Of a stretch of 28,137 bases of DNA, positions 18,486 through 28,137 are shown one piece after another. Origin of the DNA: Azolla pinnata (Eukaryota > Streptophyta > Polypodiopsida > Salviniales > Salviniaceae); contig JBBBWG010005336.1 in NCBI GenBank assembly GCA_037176905.1, positions 1-28,137 on the forward strand, given 5' to 3'. The position numbers were made by a program, and so were the translations under genes. Positions within the stretch are counted from its first letter, which is position 1; the number at the start of each line of letters is the position of its first letter. The notes beneath the pieces are model-generated. The model did not search any database. It was not told the origin of the DNA and saw only the letters and a list, made by a program, of their open reading frames with translations.

Positions 18486-21400
18486 TTAATATACATTTAG
18501 ACCACACCTTCTATAGAACAACAAGTACACTTGTTCTTGTAAAACCCTACTAGGACCTACAACTGAAACAACTCCATCATCAAACCGTAACCATTGCCCA
18601 TCAAGCTGTTTCGAGTGTGTGGTATAATGCCCACGAGAAGGATCCTTCCCATGATGGGTAAGTGTTGCCACCAATTCGTAGTTGCGCGACTGTTAAAAGA
18701 GCCGAAAAAAGGTAATTAAGTATATGTCTACCAATGAATTACATGTATCTTCATAACATGTGATTATCTATATATACCTGAATATGAACTCATGTATATG
18801 GCAATGCCATTCATATCTACTATAGACAATTATCCAATTATATACATATATGAGCATATATACAAAATGGTATTATATATCTATAAATACAGATATAAAC
18901 TATATGCTGACATCTAATTTATCTAGTAAAATGTATGTGATAGCCCCACCTGTGAACATAGGACATGTAAAAACTAAATGCAACCTTATTTCGCAATGCA
19001 ATCAAACATTTTTGACGTCATCTATATGCTATTATTTACTTATTGTAACATCTCTTTGTGTCATTCATAGATGAAGGTTGACCTCAGATGCAGCATTTGC
19101 GTTGGCTAGTAAATCTCGCCCTAATGTGAGATTGAACGGGAAATTAAGAGGTTTATGCAACTTGTCGCTGCCTCGGGAACCATAGCTGAACCTCTTTAGA
19201 TGTAGGATCAACACCCGAGGCAATGTCTGTATTTTTAATGACTTGCTTGCACCAACTGCCACAGCCTGAAGAGCATAAGAAAATGGATGGAATTCTGCAT
19301 CCACTTATTGACTAAGATATAGCATATAGCTCGTTAACAGAAAATTTTGCAAAGGATTGTATTTGACCTTTCCAGCCATGGTCTTATAACCTTCCAGAGT
19401 CTCAGGAGCTGCAAATAGCTTCAATGCATCCTCCACATTATGTACAGCTTCATAAAGGATATCCAAATGTAGAACCAAAAAGGGCTGAACAGTCACTGAA
19501 GCTTTGCTTCCTGTTACACCACATACAAATCTCTTTCAGAAAGTTGAATATAATGACTATCTCAAATATAGACAGGAGGAACAAATATAGCCTGCTTGGA
19601 AATTTATTGACGTAATCTCACAAAGTCCCACTAAACATTTCCCAGCAGTATTAAGAAATATATTCATGTAGTACTGATACTAGTCTCACAATATAAAAAG
19701 AAAGCTGGATTCAAAATAGAAAGATTCCCTCTTCACCGAAATGAAAGTCTGATAGGTTTAGATGCTCATTAATCTTGTGAAAGTTTAATAGGTTTATAAA
19801 AGTTCAAGAAAGTTTAGAAATAAAAATGTGCAATTTGTGAAAACATGAAAACAGTTACCACATCAGATCTTGATTAGCTTGATATGTTTAACACCGCTAC
19901 ATGGTCATAGTGGAAAACAAAATGAATTGGTTGAGATGGAAGAGATTCTTATGAAAATTAAACTGAAGTCCAAATTAGATTTATCACCTAAAATAAAAGA
20001 ACAAAAATCATATATATATTTAAGAAAACCAGATAGTAAGATCAAAAGTATACACATTTGTTCACATAATATAAGGAAGGCATTTGAAATTATAAAACCA
20101 AACCTTTTGTCTTCACAACACTGCATAACTCTCCCCCAAATATATCACTGAGAGCTGACTTATCAAAAGCATGAGTACGGACAACAGCAGTCCGATTCTT
20201 AGGACCCACTGTCTCCCAATCATCCTCTTCGTTGGCCATTGTTGTGTGCTTCACAGTTGAAATTCGTCTTGTGTCTTCTAAGCGCAGTAGTTCATTGTGA
20301 AATTGATCCATTATATAACTAAGAAATTCTTGAGCATCTTCTTGCCTGCACATATGAGATTGCATCTAGAATTGAAGAAACATCAACTACCATTATGCTA
20401 AGAAGAAAATAATAATTCTACCTGTTCCTTGCAAAACCAGTGGTTGGTTGATCAGGGTTAAAACTGTGCAGAACACTATCAAACATCGATGGCCGGAAAG
20501 GTTTGGCTACTTCAACTGATCCCTTACTGCTTTTTTCATCTTTCTCGAAGAACTCAAACTCCTTGAAAAAATCAACAAATGCCTGGAGGGTAGGGAAGCC
20601 AGCCTGCCAGAACTTCCTCTCTCTCTATCTATACATATTTCTCAATCTCTAAGTTGTTAGCACTCTTTGGTTTTATAGGAGACTTTCACCTGTTCTTTCT
20701 TTTTCTCTCCCTCTCTCACAAGTATAACTTCAATGAATTGCACAATGAAATAACTCTCAATAACCATGATCATAAAATAGTATACCTCAGGAACTCCACG
20801 TGCGTACAGAGTATGAAGAAGGTGTACAAATGGTGAACAAGAAATCAGAGCTTGCAAAGTCGCAGTCAGAAAGCACAAATTTCCTCTGTTGATCAAGCCC
20901 CTTGGGTGCAACCTCTTCCCAACCAAATTAGGATTATTTAAGCTCTGTATCCATAAGTCACCGCTCAGCTCAGTTATCTGCATTGCTTCCATTTTTTTGA
21001 CACCAACCTTGTCATGTTTCTTACTTGATTCTGAGTTTGAATCATGAAGAGCTGCCCAAGATTTAGATACTGCTTTCATCTGAACAAGATTATCACTATC
21101 GCATGAGCTTAGGTCTCTACATAATGAATCAAGGGACTCGGTATTTCCTTTCACCTTTGAATATTCGAACGATTCAACAAAATTCCTGGGTGAATCTAGC
21201 TTGGATCTATCTACGTTATTAAAACTAACAATTTCTTCATGTACCTCCACCTTGCTCCCAACATGGTTAACCAAACTTTCAGTAGTTAATGTCTCAGATG
21301 AGCCATTACAAACCACTGGGCCTGCCTTTCTCAAGTTGATGTTCATTATCTGCTTTGCTTCTTCACTAATCATAGCCTCATTCAACATGACCGATGAGAC

Positions 21401-22258
21401 AACGGTATCACCAAGTGGAATCCCTAGTTTATTTGTCACTGGGGGAGATTTGTTTTTAGGCATACAAGACATGTTAATCTTAGAAAGATCTGAAATAGGC
21501 CAAAGCTGGATAGCATCATGCTGTTTAACTGCTCCATCAACAGTAGATTGTGAGAACACTAGAGGAGAGACCATTTCTTTATTGATTAAAGTCTTCCTTC
21601 TATTTATCATTTGTGGAGATGTGCTGTTGAGTATGTTAGAAATAGTATTGACCTCATCTGAAACATATTGATACTGGCAGGCCTCATCTTCAGAGAAGGA
21701 TCCAAAAACAAATACCTGTAAAAAACATAGGAAACATCTAAAAACCCACAAATAGGTACTCCTCAAGTGGTTTCCTGCATCCTTCACTGTTTAATCATCA
21801 AACCATAGTTATATCATTTGGTCCATACTTATCACATATTTGAGAAGTTGCAATACGTCACTATGTTACAATGGCTTATCTATATTCCCAAGAACAGAGA
21901 CTAGCACACACTGTAGAGATAATACATCCTTTCTTAAACAAAAAAAAGAAACATCCTAAACGATTTTACATATTATTTACAAGCGATAGAGAGGATAGCA
22001 TCTCCAGTTGTGCATAGAAATTGGCCCTATGACCATATGTTTTCTACCCTGTGCTTAGAAGTTCCACTATCCTTTGAGCACTCATCAAAAATTTAATCCC
22101 TTGCACCTTTCTCTGATGTGTTGAAAATACTTTATTGCTAATTAATATTCCCTCTTTCCCATTATTAGGTCAGGTGTGTGAATCCTTATGGAGAATACAC
22201 CTTTCAAACACACAAAATCAGGAAATCTGCAAAGACAGACACATACCTGATTATCCAT
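18486..22258 (-). CDS. Ubiquitin-specific protease, UBP24-like (7 coding exons)
   Basis: A cysteine deubiquitinase of the USP/UBP family that removes ubiquitin from proteins; closest in layout to plant UBP24. Coding exons on the minus strand are 22258-22247, 21715-20786, 20603-20422, 20345-20104, 19510-19368, 19265-19083 and 18689-18486. They total 1896 bases, so 631 residues plus stop, and all junction phases fit. The start is MDNQ spliced to VFVFGSFSEDE, matching how UBP24 proteins begin. Residues 5-270 are a variable, probably disordered region. The Cys box is GLINRGNLCFLTATLQAL with Cys285 and oxyanion Asn280. RQEDAQEFLSYIMDQFHNEL follows, then the Zn-less fingers region (KIQTLPRVLILHLKRFSYGS). 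The His box is THHGKDPSRGHYTTH (His585) with RFDD (Asp601 or 602). The triad is complete. One oddity is Thr288, where relatives usually have Asn. Some donors are non-standard (GTCAAC, GTCAAA). Confidence 0.92.
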
Positions 22259-23430
22259 TTATGCAGTGGATAAAAAACGGACCATCAATAAAGACTGTAT
22301 AGCTTGAAGAATGCTATCACATTCTGAAGAAATGAAACTCACTGATGGACGCACTAAACCAAGGCCTAGCATTCAAAAACGAAAAAGAAATCTCGATTAG
22401 CTAGTTGAAACTTCTTCTTGTAGCAAATACCTGGTAACCATGTCAAATAAAGCAACCTAATGTACTACATCAAAAAACCAGAGCACTTACTACGCAAGAA
22501 TGTTCGAGCCCTAACATTCATAAATATCTTTATTTATGATCATCACGAGCTACCATACTGGCATATGAATTGCAACAAATTTGAAAAGAAGTGCATACCT
22601 GATTTAGCCATTGGTGTACAGGGAGAGCACATCATAAATTGTCGTTGACCTCACAATTTGTATGAAGCATCACCTTATGAAGCAAAAAACACTTGAGGGA
22701 GCTGGAAAACCAAACCCAGTATCCAATATAAGAAAATCGTTCAATTTATAGTAATCATGGAAATATTCTATCTAGTAAATATCTATGGAAGATATGTTCT
22801 TTTACCAAATCATTACAGGAAATATAGTACAATCAAAGACATAGAGATATGCAAAGAAGAGCATACGCAATCATTACACTGTTTTGGATTGAACAAGGCG
22901 TCACACAATATATCAGTGTAAAAGAAAATGAGACCATAGCCCTAATATTTACAAAAAGGTTTCCGAAACCATCGTCTTAACATTTCCAAACGGTCTACAG
23001 AAGCAAAGAAAAAATTCATCTTGGTACCGGGAAGCATTTAAATCGTAAACCTGGCCCCCATATTTATCATTCATATGATGCTCTGATGCAACCAAAAACC
23101 TTAAAACGTTCCTCTCAATCCTAAAATCCACCCATCTGGGGAATGGAAACACTCAACGCTCCCAATAGAACTAGTCCTCGTCACTGGAAAATCTACTCAA
23201 ACCCGCAATCACAAGCCTCGCAGCTGAGTTAGATGGATGGAATGCAAAAACCGAGGCCTGAACCTACATTGAAATGGTCCATCAAAGCTCTAGTGGAAGC
23301 GAAACATGAGCAACAGACAGTTCTTTGGCCATGGATCATCCACAGGGAAAAAAGCGGATGCGGATGAAACAGAGGCCCGATCGGCACAAAAACGAGAATC
23401 AGCGCGATGGAAGGGGAGGGCGGGGATTAC
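22259..23430 (-). other. UBP leader intron(s) and 5' UTR
   Basis: The start codon sits only 12 bases before a donor (CAG|GTATGT at 22247). Its exon likely begins after an acceptor AATGCTAG near 22375. A further possible leader exon ends at 22598 (TCAG|GTATGC). Short open frames here, such as 22949-23152, are unsupported. Leader introns are common in plant housekeeping genes. Confidence 0.5.
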
Positions 23431-23630
23431 CAAGAAGTAATGGATGAAAGCGGAGCGAGCACAGAAGGGGAATCAACGAAGTATTAGAGTACCCGAGACA
23501 GTCGGAATTCCGAACAACAGGGCAACGTCCTGGATTCTTGTCTCTGCGTGCGGTTGCGGGTGAGGGTGCGTGCGTGCGTGCTCTGTGTCTTCTGTACGCT
23601 GTCTGCGAGCGTCTCGGCGAATAATGGTGT
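23431..23630 (-). other. UBP first (non-coding) exon
   Basis: The stretch lies between a likely transcription start 25-30 bp after the TATA box and a donor TTCTTG|GTAATC at 23430. It is C/T-rich, holds CGCACGCACGCAC, and contains no ATG, as expected for a leader exon. Exact start not determinable. Confidence 0.5.
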
Positions 23631-23655
23631 TGGAGAAGAGAGGAAGGTTTGTGGG

Positions 23656-23666
23656 CATATATATAG
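23656..23666 (-). promoter_or_regulatory. TATA box of the UBP gene
   Basis: CTATATATATG on the minus strand, about 1.4 kb upstream of the start codon and directly before the C/T-rich leader exon. Confidence 0.6.
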
Positions 23667-23745
23667 ACATGGAATGATCAGCTCTTGTTGTCGCTGGTGT
23701 TTTTTGCTGGGCGTTTTTTGCTGTATTTGTTACTTGTGTTATCAA

Positions 23746-23830
23746 CACAGTTTAAAAAGGGGTCGGAAACACAGTTTAGAAAGGGGTCGGAAACACAGTT
23801 TAGAAAGGGGTCGGAAGCACAGTTAGAGGA
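23746..23830. repeat. 24-bp tandem repeat upstream of the UBP TATA box
   Basis: CACAGTTTAGAAAGGGGTCG repeats at 23746, 23770, 23794 and, cut short, 23818. Diverged relatives (TCGAAATCACAGTTAGAAG, TCGAAAACATAGTTAAG) occur at about 23900-23950 and 24065-24085, so an older array once reached to 24.1 kb. Confidence 0.9.
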
Positions 23831-23935
23831 GGAAGAAGAAGACGAAGAAGAAGAAGGCTGGGTGATTGGGAACGGCATGGGAACATAGTTATCAGGTCAA
23901 AAACATAGTTAGAAAGAGGTTATCAAGTCGAAATC

Positions 23936-23992
23936 ACAGTTAGAAGAAGAAGAAGAAGAAGAAGAAGAAGAAGAAGAGAAGAAGAAGAGAGG
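23936..23992. repeat. (GAA)n microsatellite
   Basis: A near-perfect AGA/GAA run; a shorter one lies at 23825-23855. Confidence 0.95.
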
Positions 23993-24092
23993 GTGAAGAG
24001 GAATGGACACACACACATGCATAGAAATTTGCTAATATTTGCTAATGTTGTTGCTAGTGTTATCCAGTCGAAAACATAGTTAAGATAGAATG

Positions 24093-24500
24093 AGCAAGAG
24101 GGAAAGAGAGAGTTGGAAGAAACATAATGAAAGGAAAAAGTCGAGGCGCTCATTCTCGTCCAAAAGGGGGTTTATATGGTTACAAAGGGGACATGTCCAA
24201 CTCAATCTGTGTCCACTATTGGACGTCCAAGAACGGTTGTCTACTGAACATAGGGCTTCAATAACAAAGCACGAAATGTTAGATGAAAATGCTTGTGTTC
24301 AAACTATGTTGATCTGTGAGCATAAAGTAATTAACGGTTGCAAGGTTTGGTTAAATATGTTTAAATTGTTCTAGATGATCTTCAATGGAAAGATTGGTTG
24401 AGACTTTCTTATATCCATGCATCATCCATAAAAGATAGTGTCTCGTGTTTACATAGAATGGATTGTGGCCCCTTGAAGAATAAAATCAATTATTGTAATC
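24093..24500. other. No gene seen
   Basis: Distal upstream flank of the UBP gene. One short palindromic word TTGGACGTCCAA occurs at 24218. No conserved protein or repeat was recognised. Confidence 0.4.
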
Positions 24501-24529
24501 AAAATGTATAGCCATATGTAGAAAATTCT

Positions 24530-25010
24530 GTCGACAGTTGATGGAATGATGAAAATATTATCTAAGGTTGCTCTTATTAACTCGAAGAGAGATTCTATGG
24601 ATACCAAGTAACTATGTCCAAAATTTTATAATAAATTGTGGCCAATGATCATTGATGATTTCATGTAGATCGAGACCATGGTGTTTGAATACTTATTGCA
24701 TGACAATATATACCATTTCTTGACTACTGGAAGTCTTCATACATGTCAAAAAATGTGTTATCTTGATAAAACAATCAATCATTATGAAAATTATATCGTA
24801 ACCTTTTGAAAATGGGAGATTTGTGATGAAGTCTAAATCTAATGAGATTGATTTTCATGGACCAACAAGAATGGGCAATAGTTGAATATGGTATCACTAA
24901 ATATTTGATTGACATAGTTACAATAAACGATATGGTGGATGCCGAGGAATCTTTGATGGACAACATATATCATAAATATGAACATAATCCAGCATGATAA
25001 ATTGGTGAAG
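24530..25010 (-). pseudogene. Ty3/gypsy integrase zinc-binding end and core
   Basis: The minus strand reads LDYVHIYDICCPSKIPRHPP near 25000-24930, the tail of the H2C2 integrase zinc-binding region. After a break it gives FITNLPFSKGYDIIFIMIDC, FIKITHFL, VFKHHGLDLHEIINDHWPQF and IIKFW down to about 24600. The first core Asp is present (MID) and the second is in INDHWPQF. Stops (for example before VFKHHG) and frame changes abound. It cannot belong to the same copy as 25376-25855, because that C-terminal part lies upstream of it on the same strand. Confidence 0.75.
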
Positions 25011-25375
25011 ATCAGGACGGCACCTCGACCCATACCTGCATTGGCTGCTGCGTGGTCAAGCGCTTTCAAGCCAAGGTTGTGGAACAAGTGGACGCCACTT
25101 CTCTTAGGCCTTTGGAGCCCTATGTGGCACAAGCAACCAAACTCCAACTCCTCTACACAAAGAAGGCGGCTCTAGATCAACATAGCATAGGGGTAGTGCG
25201 GTTGGTGTCACGGTCAAAGCTAGCTTGTCAACAATGATGGAGTCGAAAGACACGAATACGACAATAAGAAAGACCAGATAAAAACAAGAAAATAAGATAT
25301 GTATTACCAGGAGACTTGGAGTACAAGGCGTCGAAGACTGCCGTTGAACCAAAATAACTTGTTGCGCATGATTGT
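25011..25375. other. GC-richer segment between two gypsy fragments, unrecognised
   Basis: Two plus-strand frames are open (24978-25175 and 25052-25237), and one reads VEQVDATSLRPLEPYVAQAT. Neither matches a family I know. It could be a decayed retroelement part or captured host sequence. Confidence 0.3.
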
Positions 25376-25855
25376 TTAATCCAAAATAGCTTGAACTTTA
25401 TATTTTGGTCCTTCAGCAAGGTAGACTGGAGGTGTGGATGGAAATACTTGTCCTAGAATAGAAGTAGATACACAAGGTTCCAATAATGAGACATGGAACA
25501 CTGGATGAAGGTTCATATGTCGAGATAGTTGTAGTCGAAAAGCAACATCATTGATTTTGTGAGATATTATAAAAGAACCAAGACGTTGGTAGTCTAATTT
25601 GTCACAAGGTTTGGTTGTCTTCACATTGTGCTGTAACAACCATACTCGATCCTCAATTTGAAACTTTGCTGGTTCAATCTTAGAGCCAGAGTCCAAACGA
25701 TGTCAATATGTTGCTTTCTTGTATGAGGCCTGAGCATGACGCAAATGGTTAGAAAACTTGGCTTGAATGTCCTTTAGTTGCAATAAAAGCTCATGAACAG
25801 TAAGGTTTTTAGAGATATCTGAATGTTCAAGTATCATCTAACAAGGAACACTCTT
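25376..25855 (-). pseudogene. Ty3/gypsy integrase C-terminus with start of chromodomain
   Basis: The minus strand from 25855 reads VHELLLQLKDIQAKFSNHLR then HAQASYKKATY, a stop, FQIEDRVWLLQHNVKTTKPC and DKLDYQRLGSFIISHKINDV. It continues LHPVFHVSLLEP and ends YKVQAILD, the usual lead into the chromodomain, which is itself scrambled after 25376. It is the same family as 11924-12560: the two share RVWLLxHxVKTTxPCDKLDY. Confidence 0.82.
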
Positions 25856-25869
25856 GCATAAAGAACAGG

Positions 25870-26285
25870 TAATATTGCGTAAAAAGAGAAGTATTTAGAA
25901 TATTTCCTCATATTCTGCAAAAAATCCTTAGTTTTTTTCTTATGTTTCAAAAGACTTTGATACTAGTATCAAGTAATTTGAAAAAGAGCCCAAAAATATA
26001 GAAATTTGTAGCACAAGAAGTTTATTTTCAAAATACAGAAACCATTAGAAAATTGATCTTTGACAAAAAAAATTTAAAATTTTCAATATATGGAAATGGG
26101 TTTATGGTAATAAATCAATTGCTTTGACATTCTATAGGAAATATAGAGCAACTACGATTAATAGATTTAATGAATTTGACTATAGAAGAATATGTATCAA
26201 GATTTTATATTAGAGTTAGATTGAAAAATGTCCATGATCATGATCATGGACAAAAAATACATGAAAAAACATAATAATTACAAAA
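25870..26285. other. AT-rich stretch with a 24-bp perfect palindrome
   Basis: No gene is seen. A perfect self-complementary 24-mer lies at 26229-26252, centred on ATGATCAT. Confidence 0.6.
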
Positions 26286-26289
26286 AGTT

Positions 26290-26500
26290 GATCGGAGGCA
26301 TCGACCCTTGCTGCTTAAGGAGCTGATTTGCAACAGGGGTCAATATGACACATTGACCTTTGATGCATGTGAGGGGTGGCCGGCTGACTGAAGGGGTGAT
26401 TAGCAGCAGAGGTCCCTGCAGGGCATCGACTTCTCCTGCTTATCACCCTCACATGTAACAAGGGTCGATGCGCCACAACAACCTTTGTTGCTAATCACAT
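26290..26500. repeat. Outlying copies of the TCGATGCGC palindrome family
   Basis: Words such as GGCATCGACCCTTGCTGCTT, GTGATTAGCAGCAGAGGTC and GGGTCGATGCGCCACAACAA match the central cluster at 26885-27270, though they lie outside the left arm of the foldback structure. Confidence 0.7.
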
Positions 26501-27565
26501 GGTTTAATTCAAGAAGTTCATGCACCCTACCGATTTCTTGCACAAAACATGGAATTTTTAGAAGGGGCTGATTTTCAATATATATATCACTTTATGCAAG
26601 AAGTCGATGCAACGCAAAAAGGCATGTATTTATACAAAAAAGAAAACATTCTAAGGAACAAAAAAAATTGGAGATATTGCTGCAGATCGAAGATAATACA
26701 CCAAAATAGTTATGAAAACTAGTTCTCCCTCTTTCGAAATTTCTAAATCGACTTTGCAACCAAAAATGAAAATGCAATGGAATAGGTTAATGAATAACCC
26801 AACCACGTCCACACTATACAATACATGTTGAAATAAATATATTTTTATACGCTCTTATATTAATAAATGAGGTCTTTTATACAAAAAGTCGATGCGATGC
26901 ATCAACCCCTGCTGCTTAAGGGGGTGGTTTGCAACAAAAGTTGATGCGCCGCATCGACCCCTGATGCTTAAGGGGGTGGTTTACAACAAGGGTCGATGCG
27001 CCGCATCGACCTCTGCTGCTAATCACCCTCACAATCAGCAGGGGTTGATGCGGAGCATCGATCTCTGCTACTAATCACCTCCTCTACTGCTAATCACCCC
27101 CAGAATCAGCAGGGGTCGATGCGCCGCATCGACCCTTGTTGCTAATCACCCCTGTGTACTTGCATCGACCTGCTGCATGAGGAGGTGATTAATAAGAGAG
27201 GTCGATGCGCCGCATCGACCCCTACCAGATGTGGGAGTGATTAGCAACAGTGGTCGATGCGCCGTATCGACCCCTTTAATTTTAGTTATAATTATATTTT
27301 TATTTCACCATTTATTGTGTAGTGTGGTGGTTAAGTTATTCATGTCTTATGCGAAAGTTCTTGGGTTTAATTTTCGCCGTCTCCAATTTATTTTGTTCCG
27401 CATAATGTTTATCTTTATTATTTTTGTACAAATACATGCCTTCTTGTATTGCATTGACTTCTTACACAAAGTCATATATCTATTGAAAATCAGCCCCATC
27501 TAGAAATTCCATGTTTTATGTAAGAAATCGGTAGGGTACATGAATTTCTTGATTAAAATCATGTG
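26501..27565. mobile_element. Foldback-like element: inverted arms around a palindrome cluster
   Basis: The plus strand of 26505-26660 matches the minus strand of 27565-27400: TTCATGxACCCTACCGATTT, AAAACATGGAATTT and GGGGCTGATTTTCAATA are shared. Homology resumes inside (26770-26850 against 27345-27285). The left arm carries an extra piece of about 100 bp (about 26675-26770). The two arms face each other across 26885-27270. No transposase is present, and no target duplication was fixed. The right arm contains a tRNA-like stretch on the plus strand (A-box-like TGGTGGTTAAG near 27327, B-box-like TTGGGTTTAATTTTC near 27360). The arms may therefore be two opposed copies of a SINE-like repeat. Confidence 0.65.
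26885..27270. repeat. Palindrome cluster, GTCGATGCGCCGCATCGAC
   Basis: A perfect 19-bp palindrome (9-bp arms, one central base) occurs at about 26993, 27116 and 27202. Imperfect copies lie near 26887, 26940, 27046 and 27252. Each sits in a larger imperfect palindrome: flanks read GTGATTAGCAGCAGGG on one side and CCCTGCTGCTAATCACC on the other. Confidence 0.9.
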
Positions 27566-27584
27566 TTTACTACAAAAATAATAA

Positions 27585-27650
27585 AATGGTGAGGATTGAA
27601 TCAATGACCTTTTTATAAAAATGAAATAATCTAACCAATATACTATAATT
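27585..27650 (-). other. tRNA-like (SINE-like) segment
   Basis: On the minus strand TTGGTTAGATTATTTC (27623-27638) resembles a tRNA A box and D arm. TGATTCAATCCTCACC (27588-27603) resembles the B box. Spacing fits a tRNA-derived SINE head; the acceptor stem is not conserved, so it is no functional tRNA gene. Confidence 0.4.
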
Positions 27651-27754
27651 ATAATAATATTATAAAATATTATTCAAATATTTAATTGTTTTATATGATA
27701 ATAAGCATTTTCTAAACAATGATAAGGGTTTAGGTTCTCGGAGCGATTCAAAAG

Positions 27755-28137
27755 TTATCCTTGAGACGCTAATTGGCAAAATGAACTGGCCGAGAAAATG
27801 CGCAATTTTTAGATTTTAGTGATCAGTCATCAATTCTGAACTTAGCAAAAATGCGGAAATCAGAATTGCTAGATATGTAATTACGTACCTCTAATATCTT
27901 ATGCCAATCATGGGACTTCAGACTCGCGAGTTGCTCCACCCCTTTGCGTCTTTGTTTTGAGAACGCCCCTCTCAAACATCGCATATACCCGGTTGGGGTT
28001 CTAACTCTGGTGATCATCTCCTTTACATCTCACATCTCTGTTCTGGTCAAGGTCCATGGCGCCCTCGGTAATATCACTTGTCCATTTTTGCGCTCCACCG
28101 GCCATGCACTGGGCATCTTCCCGCAACACTGCAAATC
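27755..28137 (-). pseudogene. Second CACTA TNP2-type transposase copy, truncated by the window edge
   Basis: The minus strand from 28137 is closely similar to plus-strand 1199-1600. Shared features are the CCGKMPSAWPVE region, the SKQRRKGVEQLASLKSHDWH segment followed by a donor GTACGTAAT, an intron, and the next exon start FILPISVSRI. Here the GVEQLASLKSHDWHKILE frame is intact, unlike the shifted copy at 1.4 kb. Homology stops near 27755, after about 30 bases of the second exon, where AT-rich sequence begins. The upstream exons lie beyond the window. Confidence 0.85.

Noticed and set aside
19870..20151. Plus-strand frame of 93 residues
   Set aside because: It lies across a UBP intron and exon in antisense, is AT-rich and has no recognisable domain.
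21716..21787. Start of the UBP protein at ATG 21787
   Set aside because: This stretch ends in a normal acceptor (TTTTTTACAG) and encodes an unlike peptide; the MDNQ exon at 22258 gives the family N-terminus.
22949..23152. Minus-strand frame of 67 residues starting MFPFPRWVDF
   Set aside because: It falls in the UBP leader intron, has no family match, and does not splice in phase to the known exons.
23548..23888. Two plus-strand frames of 67 and 92 residues
   Set aside because: They run antisense through the UBP leader and its upstream tandem repeat; Lys/Glu/Gly-rich translation of the repeat.
26885..27270. Possible CRISPR-like array
   Set aside because: Spacing is irregular, repeats are palindromic and imperfect, there are no cas genes, and the host is a eukaryote.

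Overview
This window looks like nuclear DNA of a land plant with a large, repeat-rich genome. The evidence is one intron-containing gene for a plant-type ubiquitin-specific protease (UBP24-like, minus strand, 18.5-22.3 kb, leader and promoter to about 23.7 kb), set among remnants of plant-type CACTA (En/Spm) DNA transposons, Ty3/gypsy retrotransposons with chromodomains, and tRNA-like (SINE-like) pieces. The species cannot be fixed from the sequence; a non-seed plant is possible but is only a guess.

Left part (1-5.9 kb): a decayed CACTA TNP2-type transposase gene (about 88-3293, plus) is followed by an AT-rich tail and long arrays of a GCGGCAAA / TTTGCCGC minisatellite. These end in the CACTA terminus (reading inward, CACTACAAGGTAT). 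The same terminus occurs at 4732, 4970, 5918 and 16151, so at least three CACTA copies have right ends here. The minisatellite is best read as their subterminal repeats, and it also fills an intron of the transposase gene. The 4970 end sits in a Ty3/gypsy gag fragment. The 5918 end sits in an older minus-strand copy of a P/S/T-rich transposon gene.

6.1-9.66 kb: a nearly intact 3.55-kb LTR element (LTRs 6111-6533 and 9207-9657, 5-bp target duplication TGAAG) interrupts that older gene copy. It is GC-rich inside and carries one long gag-like or coiled-coil reading frame, with no protease, reverse transcriptase or integrase. This is the best candidate for something undescribed.

9.66-18 kb: the rest of the interrupted gene copy; an LTR-like promoter with RY repeats and a gag-like fragment; a minus-strand Ty3/gypsy integrase tail and chromodomain followed by an LTR-like stretch with a striking array of heat-shock elements; a degenerate AAATTTGT array; a plus-strand copy of the P/S/T-rich gene; another CACTA end; an inverted repeat; and a plus-strand integrase core.

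18-24.1 kb: the UBP gene with a leader intron, a TATA box and a tandem-repeat upstream region. 24.5-25.9 kb: two gypsy integrase fragments, out of order and so from different copies. 26.3-27.7 kb: a foldback-like structure with inverted arms around a cluster of short palindromes. 27.75-28.14 kb: the start of a second, minus-strand TNP2 copy running off the window.
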